A stretch of DNA of 64,000 bases from Neocallimastix lanati (nom. inval.) (lineage: Eukaryota; Neocallimastigomycota; Neocallimastigomycetes; Neocallimastigales; Neocallimastigaceae). Every line of letters begins with the position of its first letter. The stretch's first letter is position 1. The stretch lies in contig JACVTC010000016.1 in assembly GCA_016946835.1 (NCBI GenBank), forward strand, positions 1,292,501 through 1,356,500, in the 5' to 3' direction. Below the pieces are notes generated by a model, which was not told where the DNA came from, did no database searches, and was given only the letters and a program-made list of their open reading frames with translations. This document shows positions 48,419 through 60,076 of the stretch, one piece after another. Made by a program: the position numbers and the translations under genes.

Positions 48419-48759
48419 TTAATCACATTTACCGAAATCTGATTTACAACCAACACCACAATACTTTGAACCTTTACCACAATAACCATACTTGCTACAA
48501 CATTGATCCTTTGGACATTTACCATATTCCTTACCACATTTTCCACTAGTACTGACTTCAGTAGCTGTGGCTATTTCAGTAACTGTCTCAGTTGGTTCAA
48601 TAAATAGATCAGTAGCTGTTTCATCTTCAAAAATTGTTTCAGTTGGTTCAGTAAATAGATCAGTAGCTGTTTCATCTTCAATAACTGTTTCAGTTGGTTC
48701 AGTAAATAATTCAGTAGCTGTTTCAGTTTCATCAATTTCTTCAATAATTGTTTCAATAT

Positions 48760-48796
<37 letters not shown>

Positions 48797-49005
48797 TTTT
48801 CTTGAACCAGAGCAAGTTTTATATTCAGGTATAATAAATCTGCCACATTCTTCACCACAACTATCTAATACAAATACTTCACCAAAGCAACGAATTTTTT
48901 TTGGCATACAAATGTCATCATTATCAGCTCCATAATAATTACAATAGGCAATATTTTCATTAGTTAAAGTTTCTCCAGTTAACTTCTTATTTTCAGAGAA
49001 ATCAC

Positions 49006-49036
<31 letters not shown>

Positions 49037-50457
49037 ATTACATATAAAATATAAAAAACAAACAACCAAATGATATAATAATTTGTAATATATAAAATAA
49101 TAAAAAATGAACATTTAATTCATTTATAATTTTTTAAAAATTATTTAAATTCTTACAATTTTTATATATCATAAATTAATAAATATATATATTATCTATT
49201 TCCACTTACAGATAATCTAAAGAGTCAATATTGTTTAAATCTGGAATAGCATCACTAATTTCATTATTATATATATTCCTTAAATTTATAAAATATGAAA
49301 TAATAAAATATAAATAATTTGATTATACATATAAAAAGTTATTTTAATAATTATTGTATTAATGATAAATGAGAGTAATAAATTATATTTTTATATTTAA
49401 CAAAAAAAAAATAATATTTACAAAATTCTAATGTTTCTAAGTTTTGATAAATCTTTTGGGAAAACTTTAAGCTTATTCTTTGATAAATCTCTATATTAAA
49501 AGTCATTTAAATATTTAACAAAATAATAATATTAATAACAATAATTATTAAATATATATATATTTATAATATAACCAAAAAAATAATAATTTTTTACAGA
49601 TTTGTAATATTTGGAAGCTTTGATAAAATATCTGGGAAATCAGTAAGTCTATTATCTGATAAATCTCTATATTAAACAAGTACATAAATATATAGATATA
49701 GATATTTTATAAATGTACATCATTAATAAAAAAATTTTTTATATTCAAAATTTTATTTTATTATTTATTTATATATATAATATAAAATTTTCTTTCTTAG
49801 TCACATACAAGACTTTTAAATTAGTAAGTTCTCCTAATTCCTTAGGAACTGAAGTTATTTTATTATTAAATAAATTTCTACAAAAATAAAAAATTTAAAT
49901 TTAATAAAATTAAATGAATATTATTATTAAATGATATTAATTACAATTATAAATATATTTACAATAAATATTTAATAACATAAAGAACATTTATGTAAAT
50001 ATTTATAAATAAAATTAATCTTTTTTTTTTTTTAATTTATTTTTATTTAACTTACATATTTTCAAGTGTTTTATACTTTAATAATATTTCTGGGAAAGTA
50101 CTGATGGATTTAAAATTTAAATAACTAAATATAGATTAAAATTAAATATTAAAATAATACATATAATTTACTTTTTAGTAAAGTAATAAATTAAAATTTA
50201 CATTTAATTTTACTGTTTTGTAAAATTAAATAAATTAAAAATAAGTAAATAAACAATTTGTAAATCCAACTAATTTTAAAATTAAAAATTTACAATTCTA
50301 TAAGTTTTCCACTGTCGTTGCATTTATAACGGAAATTTGGATCATCTGTGTAATCATTTTCATCTCCATATTTCTTAATTTCATCACAATCATTGGCTAA
50401 TACTTGTGAAATAAAGAAACTAAAAAGAGTAGTTTTGATCAAATTCATAAATTTCAT
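48419..50457 (-). CDS. Secreted LRR-CBM18 protein, seven exons
   Basis: Reconstructed by splicing. Exons (minus): 50294-50457, 50056-50124, 49809-49877, 49598-49666, 49422-49490, 49210-49278, 48419-49004. All introns are GT-AG, 107-205 nt and phase 2. The sum is 1095 nt, 364 residues plus stop. Exon 1 encodes a signal peptide (MKFMNLIKTTLFSFFISQVLA) and a short Cys-containing cap. Exons 2-6 are each exactly 69 nt and encode one 23-residue leucine-rich repeat (for example LDLSDNRLTDFPDILSKLPN). Exon 7 ends the LRR array, then gives a Cys-rich segment (about eight Cys), a Thr run, acidic TEPTET repeats and one eight-Cys CBM18 domain ending GKCD. The Met-start reading through intron 6 (MFIFYYF..) is not the real N-terminus. 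Probably a wall-bound or secreted recognition or adhesion protein; function inferred. Confidence 0.88.
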
Positions 50458-51896
50458 TTTTAATAACTAATTTTTTTTTTAAAAAAAAATAATATATAAA
50501 TAAATTTGTTTAAAATATTATAATATTATATCACTATAAATTTTAATAAAATAAATTTAATATTTAAAATAACAAAAATAAAAAATTTAACAGTAAATAT
50601 AAAATAAAAGAATTAAAAGAACAAAAAAGAGAAACTCTTCAACAATTTTTCGTTTCCTTTTAATTTTTATATGAAAATGAAAATTAACTAATAAAATGGA
50701 TAATACAATGATAATAACAATATTATCGCTTTTAAATAATAAATACAGAAATGAATCTATTAAACTATATATATATATAATAATTAATAATTAATGAATA
50801 ATAAATAATAAATATTATCTAATAAATTACAAATAATAATTAAAGAATAATTAAAAAAAAAAAAAAAAAACTCTAAAATCATAAATAAAATATAATTTAT
50901 TCTAATTTAATATAATTTATTCTAATTTAATATAATTGTCAAAAAAGATAATTTAATTTACATACCATATAAAGTAATATAATATAAAATGAATATAATA
51001 TGATTACATCTGAATAATATATAATTATATATTAATTTAATGAATAAAAGTTCATATAAAATTCATATAAAAATGTATATAATGTAATCTATATAAAATA
51101 TAAATAATATATAAAAATAAATATAATGGAATAAATATTAATAGATATGAATTGATAGAAGTAAATTTATTAATAAAAAATTTTATTTTTATTTAATATA
51201 AAACATATTCTATAATATATTCTTTATAATTAATAATATATAATGTACTTTTATTTTTTTCTATTGATAATAAAGTATTTTCTGTAATATATCTTGTATA
51301 TTGATTATATATAATGTATTCTGTAATGTATCTTTATAATAGTAATGAAGTATACTCTGTAATATATCCTTTATATTAATAATATATAATGTATTTTATA
51401 ATATTTCTTTTTTATATATCTTTTATATCAATGATAAAGTAAGTTCTGTAATATAAAGCAAATAAAATAAATAAAAAAGTGTATAAATGAATATATTAAA
51501 TATTCAAAGAAAATAGTGGCAAGAAAAAAAGAATATTCTACAATATATTATAAATACATTGTAGAATATATTATATTTAATTGTTTTATTTTTATATATT
51601 TAATATAATATATTTAATTAAAGAAAATATTTGTTTTTTATATTTATTAAATTAGTTATATTTTATTCATTTATTTTTAAGAAAAAAAAATTAACATTAA
51701 ATATAAAAATTTTTTTTAATTATCTAATCAATATATACAAAAAAAGAATAATTAGAAAATTTTAGTTGGATGTTCCATACCAATATTTTAATTAATATAT
51801 ATATATAATATAAATAAATAAAATAAAAATATGAATAGATATAAATATAAATATAATTATGTCTAATAAATATACATATTCATAAAAATATATAAA

Positions 51897-51990
51897 TATA
51901 TTAACATATAAAAATAAATATATTAACATATAAAAATAAATATATTAACATATAAAAATAAATATATTAACATATAAAAATAAATATATG
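51897..51990. repeat. 22-bp tandem repeat, about four copies
   Basis: The unit AATATATTAACATATAAAAATA recurs in tandem, then decays into related AAATAAATATATGAATAT units up to about 52040. Confidence 0.8.
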
Positions 51991-52539
51991 AATATTTGAA
52001 AATAAATATATAAATATATGAAAATAAATATATGAATGAATAAATATAAATAATATATTATTTATTATTTATTTTTTATTAGTAATTATTGATATTTTCA
52101 TTTAATGTCAATTTTAATAAATAAAAAATAATAAATAAATATAAGATAAATAAAAGAATTATATATAATATTCAAATAATAATAATAAAGATAAAAAAGA
52201 CAAGACATAATTAAATAATAAATAATTAAATAATTGAATAATAAATAAATAATTGAATAATTGAATAATAATGTTATAGTAATAATAATAAAACATAAAT
52301 ATAATTTTCATTAATAATAAAATAAAATAAACTTTTCAACCCCATCAGGAGAATTTTCATTTTTGAAACTTTTTACATAAAGTAGTTTCTATATAAATTT
52401 AAAGAATTTCATTACCAAGATATTTAATAAAAATATATAAAAAATATTAGTATTCTATAAACCAGCCTTTTTTTTTTTTTTTTCCTTTTTTTAAAATTAT
52501 TATGTATCATCCAGAAAACTCTTTTTCGTTATTTTTTCA

Positions 52540-52815
52540 TAATAATAAATAATAATAAATAATAATAAATAATAATAAATGATAAATAATAATTGAATAA
52601 TTAATAATAATAAATAATAATAAATGATAAATAATAAATAAATAATAAATAATAATAAATAATTATAAATGATAAATAATAATTGAATAATAAATAATAA
52701 TAAATAATAATAAATGATAAATAATAAATAAATAATAAATAATAATAAATAATTATAAATGATAAATAATAAATAATAAATAATAATTGAATAATAAATA
52801 ATAAATAATAAATAA
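52540..52815. repeat. AATAAT array with higher-order units
   Basis: AAT/AAAT/GATAAAT words are arranged in blocks of roughly 100 bp that recur (AATAATAATTGAATAATAAA and TAAATAATTATAAATGATAA occur repeatedly). Confidence 0.7.
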
Positions 52816-53138
52816 TAATATATATTAAATCATTTTTTGTTGTATGGAATATGAAATATTTTTAACCAATTAAATGTAAATTATATATACTTTTTATGTG
52901 GTGCATTTCGCCAATTTTTATAATACAAATTTTCAATACGCCATTTATTTTTAATGGCTTGTATATTTTTATATAATTTTTTTATTAATAACATTTAAAT
53001 AAAAGAATTAAAATCATAAAATCCATTATATGATTTATTTAATTATTCACTAATTAATTTAAAAATTGAAATAACAAAATAATACAATAAAATAATAATA
53101 TGTAGCATAATATAACTAAAGCCACACACATATATATA

Positions 53139-53157
53139 TCACGTGAAATTGACGTAA
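53139..53157. promoter_or_regulatory. Adjacent CACGTG and TGACGTAA motifs
   Basis: CACGTG at 53140-53145 (bHLH E-box type) lies 4 bp from TGACGTAA at 53150-53157 (bZIP CRE type). Both are rare by chance in DNA this AT-rich. No gene start is nearby on either strand, so a role is unproven. Confidence 0.25.
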
Positions 53158-53746
53158 TGCAACCTTCCCACTTTTTATTATATTCTGTATTCTGTCTAAT
53201 TATATATATATTTTTTTATATTTATTTATTATTATATTCATTTATTATTTTTATATTATTTTTATATTATTTCTATATATTTTATTTTTTGTTTTAATAT
53301 CAATTATAATTTTTGATTATAAAAAAAAAAAAAAAAAAAAGATATAATTTATAATTATTATGGTATCAATAATATACACAAATTATATATATAGTTATAT
53401 ATAAGTATATGAATTATTTGATGTTAAGTTTAATTTGAGGAGTAAAAAAAGTGTATAATCTGTTTATTCTTTACAACTTCTTTCCTTTATTTTATTGAAT
53501 TTATTTAATTTAAATCAATATATAAGATAAAGAAAAAAAAAAAACAAATATATGGAGGATGAAAAATTTCACTTTTAATTTTTAAATTAATTTTTTTTTT
53601 CTTTCAATAATTAAAAAAAAAAAATTAATTTAAAATTCAAATTTTATCTGGAATTCAATCATTATGTAAATTTTAAAGTTTTTTATCTTAATAGATGTCA
53701 AAATGAAATAAAATTTCAAATATTTTTATACTCAGTTATGGAATAC

Positions 53747-54034
53747 TTTTTTTTTTTTTTTTTTTAGATTGGGATTAACAAGAGGGGAAGGAGGATACTC
53801 CAATCTTTTCCTTAACTATATCTTATTCTCAATGGATTCTTTGTCACATCATTTCAGGGTTGATGTGAAGCTCTCTGGATAATATGAAAAGATATTTCCT
53901 ATACCCCACTTTGTTTCGACGAACTTCTTTTCAGTGATTGTTTGAATCATCATCAAGGAAGGAACAACTTAACACTAATCCTCTCATAGATCACGTGCTG
54001 TCCCTTAAACTCTAAAACTTTTTTTTTTTTTTTT
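53747..54034 (-). other. GC-richer island behind an A-tail: possible retroposon end
   Basis: About 255 bp of complex sequence (53766-54018) between two T-runs. The left T-run followed by AGATTGGGATTAACAAGAGG and GGATACTCC resembles the 3' ends of the LINE family B copies (T-run then AGACTAGGAAGAGAATACAC). This suggests a retroposed minus-strand segment. No open frame, pol III box or clear target duplication was found. Confidence 0.4.
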
Positions 54035-54954
54035 ATAAAATTGTTTATCTATTTTATCTATATATCTATTTATATGGATATATATTAAAATATAAAGATA
54101 AAATATAAAAATAATATCCATAATTATCACTTTATATATTATACATTATTTAAAATGAAGGTATAAATTTTTTTTTTACCTTCACTAATCTCATAAAAAT
54201 ACAAAAGATTTAAAAAAAAATAATAATAAAAATAAAAAAACTATTTCTTTATGATATAATAAATACACATGCGGTTATCCTTTAAATTTTATTCAATATA
54301 TGAAATATATTCTTTATGTTTTAATTCATTCAAATAATCATTTCATATCCTTTGAAAATAGATTTAGAATAAATGTAGAATACATTTATTATTTATTTAT
54401 TTTTTAAAAAAAGGTGAAATAGTTAAATTATAATGATAATATAATTTTTAACTTTATTATTATTAATTATAGTTAATAATTGGAATTATTATTAATTGAA
54501 GGATTATCACCAAAAATCAAATAACAAAAAAATAGATTAAGAGTAGATGCAGAATTCATATATTTATTTTTTTTAAAAAAAAAAAATTTTTTTAAATCTA
54601 AAAAAAAACTAAATAAATATAGAAATAATTAATAAATAATTAAATATAATTATAGAAATAATTAATAAATAATTAAATAAAAGTATAGAAATAATTAATA
54701 AATAATTAAATAAAAGTATAGAAATAATTAATAAATAATTAAATAAAATTATAGAAATAATTAATAAATAATTAAATAAAATTATAGAAATAATTAATAA
54801 ATAATTAAATAAAATTTTTTTTTAAATAATTTTTTTTTAAATAATTTTTATTTTTAAATATTTTTTTTTTTTTAAATATTTTTAAGAGTGCTTTTATTTC
54901 AATTTTCTTTTTAGTAAAACGGTGAAATTTAAAAAAAAAAAAAAAAACCTGAAA
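54035..54954. other. AT-rich spacer
   Basis: No gene seen apart from the tandem array at 54617-54818. Confidence 0.5.
54617..54818. repeat. 33-bp tandem repeat, six copies
   Basis: Units starting AGAAATAATTAATAAATAAT begin at 54621, 54654, 54687, 54720, 54753 and 54786, an exact 33-bp period with minor variants. Confidence 0.88.
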
Positions 54955-55290
54955 TTATAATATTTTTTTTTTCTTTTTTAATATTTTTAGTTTTATTTTC
55001 TTTTAATTTTTTAGTAATATATTTATCTCATGAGATAAATAAATAAATAAATAAATAATAAATATTTTAAATAATTATAATTTATTAGAATAATAAATTT
55101 TTAAATAATATGAATTTATGAATATTCATTTTTAATAAAAGAAAAAAATATTTTTTAGTATTTTTAATTTTTAATTTTTTTAATTTAGAATAAATATTAA
55201 ATATTATTAACATTAATATGTATTATTATTTCATTTTCTAATATTAATAAAATGTTTCATTCATTTAGAATGTTTTTCAGTTTAAAAATA
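54955..55290. repeat. CotH-locus 3' flank, copy 1 of 3
   Basis: This 3' flank is repeated at about 58195-58550 and 58920-59275: TATTTATCTCATGAGATAAA, then an AATA array, then TTTCATTTTCTAATATTAAT and AAAATGTTTCATT. Confidence 0.85.
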
Positions 55291-57276
55291 TTAATTTTTT
55301 TTGGTTTTTGTAGTTTTGGTTTTAGTAGTTTTAGTAGTTTTGGTTTTAGTGGTTTTTGTTTTTTTGGTTTTAGTGGTTTTAGTTTTTTTGGTTTTAGTGG
55401 TTTTAGTTTTTTTGGTTTTAGTGGTTTTAGTTTTTTTAGTTTTAGTGGTTTTAGTTTTTTTGGTTTTTGTAGTGACAGTGGATGGAATAGATGTAGTTAA
55501 AGTAGTAATGAATGATGTAGTAGTAGTAGTAGATGGTTCAATGGTATTAGTTTCAGAAATTTTAATGGAAGTTGGTTCAGAAGAAGCTGCAGTAGTTTCA
55601 ACTGGTTCTTCTACAATTTCGGTTGTAATTTCATAATTATTTCTGAAAGAACTAAATTCATAACTATTGAGATATTCTTGTCCAACACTACAATCAATAT
55701 CATAATTTTCACATACAAATACAAATTTATCAAGAATCCATTTTTTTAAACCATACGAATATCCAAACAATCCATTGAAATGGGTTTGAATAGTACTGAA
55801 TTCGGTAACTCCTTCAAAGTGTTCATAAGAATAATCATAGTTTAAACTGGCTTCATTTATTCTACCTGGTAATTTGCCATTTTCATCTGGTGTTCTATCT
55901 TCTTTAACATATGGTGAAATAAATTCTTTAATTTCATCAATTCTTTTAAATAAAAGTACTGGATTAAATGCATTATTAATAATTTCTTGAAGATATTCAA
56001 GGAATGGATTATTTTCATCATTCATAATAACTTGCATAATATGTTGATTATTATTAATCCAATCTTCAAATTTTACTTTGAACCAAGTATCCGGATCATC
56101 ATAATATAAAGGTTCAGGAACTCTAAAGAATAATCCAAGACCGAGTTCACCACCAAGAGTAGTATCATAATCATAAACACTGTAAGTCCATTTTCCACCA
56201 GGAATCTTATAAAGATTATAATTATGACCCATAAGTGTTAAATGATCCCAAGAAGCAGTAAGCCATTCTAAAATCATATTTTTTAAAAAGTTTTCAACAT
56301 CGAATACTTCATTTATTTCACTGATAGAATTAGCATTATCAAGAGTATTTAAAAGAACACCGAAATTCGTCATATCAGGGTTGTCTTCATTTTCGTTAAG
56401 ACAGTTGGTATAAGTTGAATTATAATCTAGATATGCAAAAATATATTTACATTGAATTAAATCAGTAGTATCAGGATCATTATATTCAATATCTACATAT
56501 GTCATTTTAATAGAATCCATAATAACATAAAAACCTAAATCTTCATTATTAACAATCACTTTGACATAATTAGCTGAAGCAGAATTAACGAAACCTAAAC
56601 GATTTGAAATATCACAATATAATTTTGAACGCATCATTGAAGGATCTCTAATGTCGGAACGAATACGGAATTGTTTTCTTCCAAAAAGTTGATCTTTTCC
56701 ACGAATTTTTATATTATAAGCTAATTTTGGATAATAATGAGAAGACATACCACCTAATGAAAAAGTTACCTTTTTGAAGTTTTGAACTTGACTATAAAGA
56801 TGAATATAATATAAATTAATTAATATTTATTATTTTTTAAATTAAAAAAAAAAAAAAAATAAATAACTAAATAATTTTAATTACAATTTTATTTTTTTCT
56901 TTTCTCTTACCCATTTAAAGTGAAAACCATGGTAGCATTTTTGGTTTTAAAATCACTCCATGGATTGTCATAACCATTAGCGGCATTATCAGCAGCAATT
57001 CCAGCTTTTAATTGAGCATATTCTTCATCAGGCATAGTAAAATCCATAGTTGGTACAGCATGATCTGTTAATTTGAAATATTCTGCTCGTTTAGTATTTT
57101 CAAGAAATTCTGATCTAACTGTTATTGCATAAATTGCAATAACTTAAATTTAAAAATTAAATATATAATAGATAATTTAGTTAAATATTAATAAATATTA
57201 AGATGTAAAAAATCAATGATATAATTTTTTTTTTTTTTTTACCAGAAATTATATATGAAATAAGATGTAATTTCAT
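55291..57276 (-). CDS. CotH-family secreted protein with Thr/Lys-repeat tail, three exons
   Basis: Exons (minus): 57243-57276, 56911-57142, 55291-56791; GT-AG introns of 100 and 119 nt; 1767 nt in total, 588 residues. Exon 1 and the start of exon 2 give a signal peptide (MKLHLISYIISVIAIYAITV). The CotH domain shows RGKDQLFGRKQFRIRS (119-134), the RDPSMMRSKL stretch, DHLTLMGHNYNLY (271-283) and YDYDTTLGG (295-303), matching the conserved kinase-like core. CotH proteins are atypical kinases that phosphorylate spore-coat proteins in Bacillus, and related proteins occur on fungal surfaces. The last 70 or so residues are Ser/Thr-rich, then TKTKKTKTTK repeats; no dockerin or obvious GPI signal is seen. 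A Met at residue 104 starts the longest unspliced frame, but splicing gives a better N-terminus. A broken copy lies 2 kb upstream. Confidence 0.88.
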
Positions 57277-58194
57277 ATTAATTAAAGATTATTTTCAATC
57301 AATTAGTTATTTTGAAATAAAAAAATATATTAATTATGAAAAGAAAAAATTAATAAATTTATATATATATTGTTTTAAAAAGGCTATATTCCTGTGAATG
57401 AATAAAGTAAATTTTAAAGGAAAAATATAAAGTATTTATAAAAAAATTTAATAATTAGTAATAGTATAATAATAATAGTAATATATCTATAAAATACAAT
57501 ATCTAAATAATAAATTAAAATAATGTTATTTGTTTAAATTATTATATGTTCATAACTATATTTATTAATACTAATTAATTATTAATTAAATAAAAAAAAA
57601 ACTATTATTTTTTAATTCTTTTTTTTTTCAAATTAAAATAAATGTTACAAGACTTTCTCGAATTAATGCTTTAATTAATTAGCAAAAAAGAAAAATGTAT
57701 CCCAGAAGAAAATAAATAAAATTATTTTATGCTAAATGACAAATCATGGAAAATAAAAAAAATTTAAAATTTTGTAATAATAAAGTTAATACCAAATTTT
57801 AATATAATAATAGTTTTTCTTTTTTTTCATATATAATATTCTCGTATAAATTTTATATTTAATATGAATTAATTATTTATTTATTTTTATTGAATTATTT
57901 AATTTTTACAATTATTAAAATTTATTTCAATTATTAAAATTTATTTCAATTCATGTTTTTTATTTCCGGAGAGGACATTTATATTATTTTATCATTAATT
58001 TAATAATTACCATATATTTAATAATAAAATTTAAAAATAATAGGAATTATTAATAAATAATTTATTTTTAAAGTTATATTTAGTAAAAGATGTTTAGTCA
58101 TTAATTGATTTAATGTAATAATAATAATAATAATTTTCAAAATAAATAATTATAAAAAGGTTATATATTCCAGACAATATACTAATATTATTTT
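57277..58194. repeat. CotH-locus 5' flank and spacer, duplicated
   Basis: 57277-57900 (the upstream region of the CotH gene) is repeated at about 60077-60660 with small indels. 57970-58190 (GACATTTATATTATTTTATC onward) is repeated at about 58585-58795. It should contain the CotH promoter; no specific element is recognised. Confidence 0.8.
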
Positions 58195-58275
58195 ATAATA
58201 TTTTTTTTTTTTCTTTTTTAATATTTTTAGTTTTATTTTCTTTTAATTTTTTAGTAATATATTTATCTCATGAGA

Positions 58276-58307
<32 letters not shown>

Positions 58308-58800
58308 AAATATTTCAAATAATTATAATTTATTAGAATAATAAATATATTTTTAAATAATATGAATTTATGAATATTCATTTTTAATAAAAGAAAAAAA
58401 ATTTTATAGTATTTTTAATTTTTAATTTTTTTAATTTAGAATAAATATTAAATATTATTAACATTAATATGTATTATTATTTCATTTTCTAATATTAATA
58501 AAATGTTTCATTATTTAGAATGTTTTAAATTTTAAAATATTAATTTTTTTTTTTTTGGTTTTTGTGGTTTTAGTAGTTTTGGTTACATTTATATTATTTC
58601 ATCCTTAATTTAATATATTTCCATATATTTAATAATAAAATTTAAAAATAATAGGAATTATTAATAAATAATTTATTTTTAAAATTATATTTAGTAAAAG
58701 ATGTTTAATCATTATTTGATTTAATGTAATAATAATAATAATTTTCAAAATAAATAATTATAAAAAGATTATATATTCCAGACAATATACTATTTTATAG
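58195..58800. repeat. Partial third copy of the CotH-locus unit
   Basis: 58195-58550 repeats the CotH 3' flank, then keeps about 30 nt of the gene end (minus-strand Thr/Lys codons at 58553-58584). It switches directly to a copy of the 57970 spacer. All the rest of the gene is missing. Confidence 0.8.
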
Positions 58801-59273
58801 TTTTTTTTTTAGTGATTTATTTATTGATTTATCGTTTTAAATAAAATGAATATATATTAATTTAAATTAATAATATAATTCAATATAAAATATTAAAAAA
58901 AAAAAAAAAATTCCTGAAATTATAATATTTTTTTTTCTTTTTTAATATTTTTAGTTTTATTTTCTTTTAATTTTTAAGTAATATATTTATCTCATGGGAT
59001 AAATAAATAAATAAATAAATAAATAATAAATATTTTAAATAATTATAATTTATTAGAATAATAAAAATATTTTTAAATAATATGAATTTATGAATATTCA
59101 TTTTCAATAAAAGAAAAAAAATTTTTTTAGTATTTTTAATTTTTAAATTTTTTTAATTTAAAATATATATTAAAAATTATTAACATTAATATGTATTATT
59201 ATTTCATTTTCTAATATTAATAAAATGTTTCATTCATTTAGAATTTTTTCAGTTTAAAAATATTAATTTTTTT

Positions 59274-60005
59274 TTGGTTTTTGTAGTTTTAGTTTTAGTA
59301 GTTTTTGTAGTTTTGGTTTTAGTGGTTTTAGTGGTTTTGGTTTTAGTGGTTTTAGTTTTTTTAGTTTTAGTGGTTTTAGTTTTTTTAGTTTTAGTGGTTT
59401 TAGTTTTTTTTAGTTTTAGTGGTTTTAGTTTTTTTAGTTTTTTTAGTTTTTGTAGTGACAGTGGATGGAATAGAAGTAGTTAAAGTAGTAATGAATGATG
59501 TAGTAGTAGTAGTAGATGGTTCAATGGTATTAGTTTCAGAAATTTTAATGGAAGTTGGTTCAGAAGAAGCTGCAGTAGTTTCAACTGGTTCTTCTACAAT
59601 TTCGGTTGTAATTTCATAATTATTTCTGAAAGAACTAAATTCATAACTATCGAGATATTCTTGTCCAACACTACAATCAATATCATAATTTTCACATACA
59701 AATACAAATTTATCAAGAATCCATTTTTTTAAACCATACGAATATCCAAACAATCCATTGAAATGGGTTTGAATAGTACTGTACTGAATTCGGTAACTCC
59801 TTCAAAATGTTCATAAGAATAATCATAGTTTAAACTGGCTTCGTTTATTCTACCTGGTAATTTGCCATTTTCATCTGGTGTTCTATCTTCTTTAACATAT
59901 GGTGAAATAAATTCTTTAATTTCATCAATTCTTTTAAATGAAAGTACTGGATTAAATGTTAATAAATATTAAAATGTGAAAAAAATCAATGATATTATTA
60001 TTATT

Positions 60006-60043
<38 letters not shown>

Positions 60044-60076
60044 AGAAATTATATATGAAATAAGATGCAATTTCAT
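59274..60076 (-). pseudogene. CotH paralogue with internal deletion and frameshifts
   Basis: Nearly identical to the CotH gene at both ends: an exon 1 relic at 60043-60076 (same MKLHLISYIIS codons), part of intron 1 with a longer T-run, then directly the last third of exon 3 (from FKRIDEIKEFI) to the Thr/Lys tail. The CotH catalytic core and exon 2 are deleted; the junction near 59959 lies at a TTAAAT microhomology. A 5-bp insertion near 59778 shifts the frame, and an extra T in a T-run near 59404-59411 ends the frame early. The surviving open part is 59400-59753. Its 3' flank (about 58920-59273) matches that of the intact gene. Confidence 0.88.

Larger units (their letters stand above)
50458..53746. 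other. AT-rich gene-free stretch
   Basis: Upstream of the LRR-CBM18 gene. A/T low complexity, including TAATATAT..TTT-type repeats at 51180-51440 and AATAAT arrays. No coding signal found. Confidence 0.55.

Noticed and set aside
48980-49114. Met-start N-terminus MFIFYYF with an Asn run before the CBM18 exon
   Set aside because: It is intron 6 read through. An AG acceptor at 49005-49006 joins the LRR exons in frame, and the spliced length is an exact multiple of three.
53994-54000. CACGTG as promoter of a gene at 54 kb
   Set aside because: No coding sequence begins nearby on either strand; it lies inside the possible retroposon island.
55252-55636. Val/Leu- and Ser/Phe/Gly-rich plus-strand frames
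   Set aside because: Antisense readings of the CotH Thr/Lys tail repeat; the same applies at 59274-59619.
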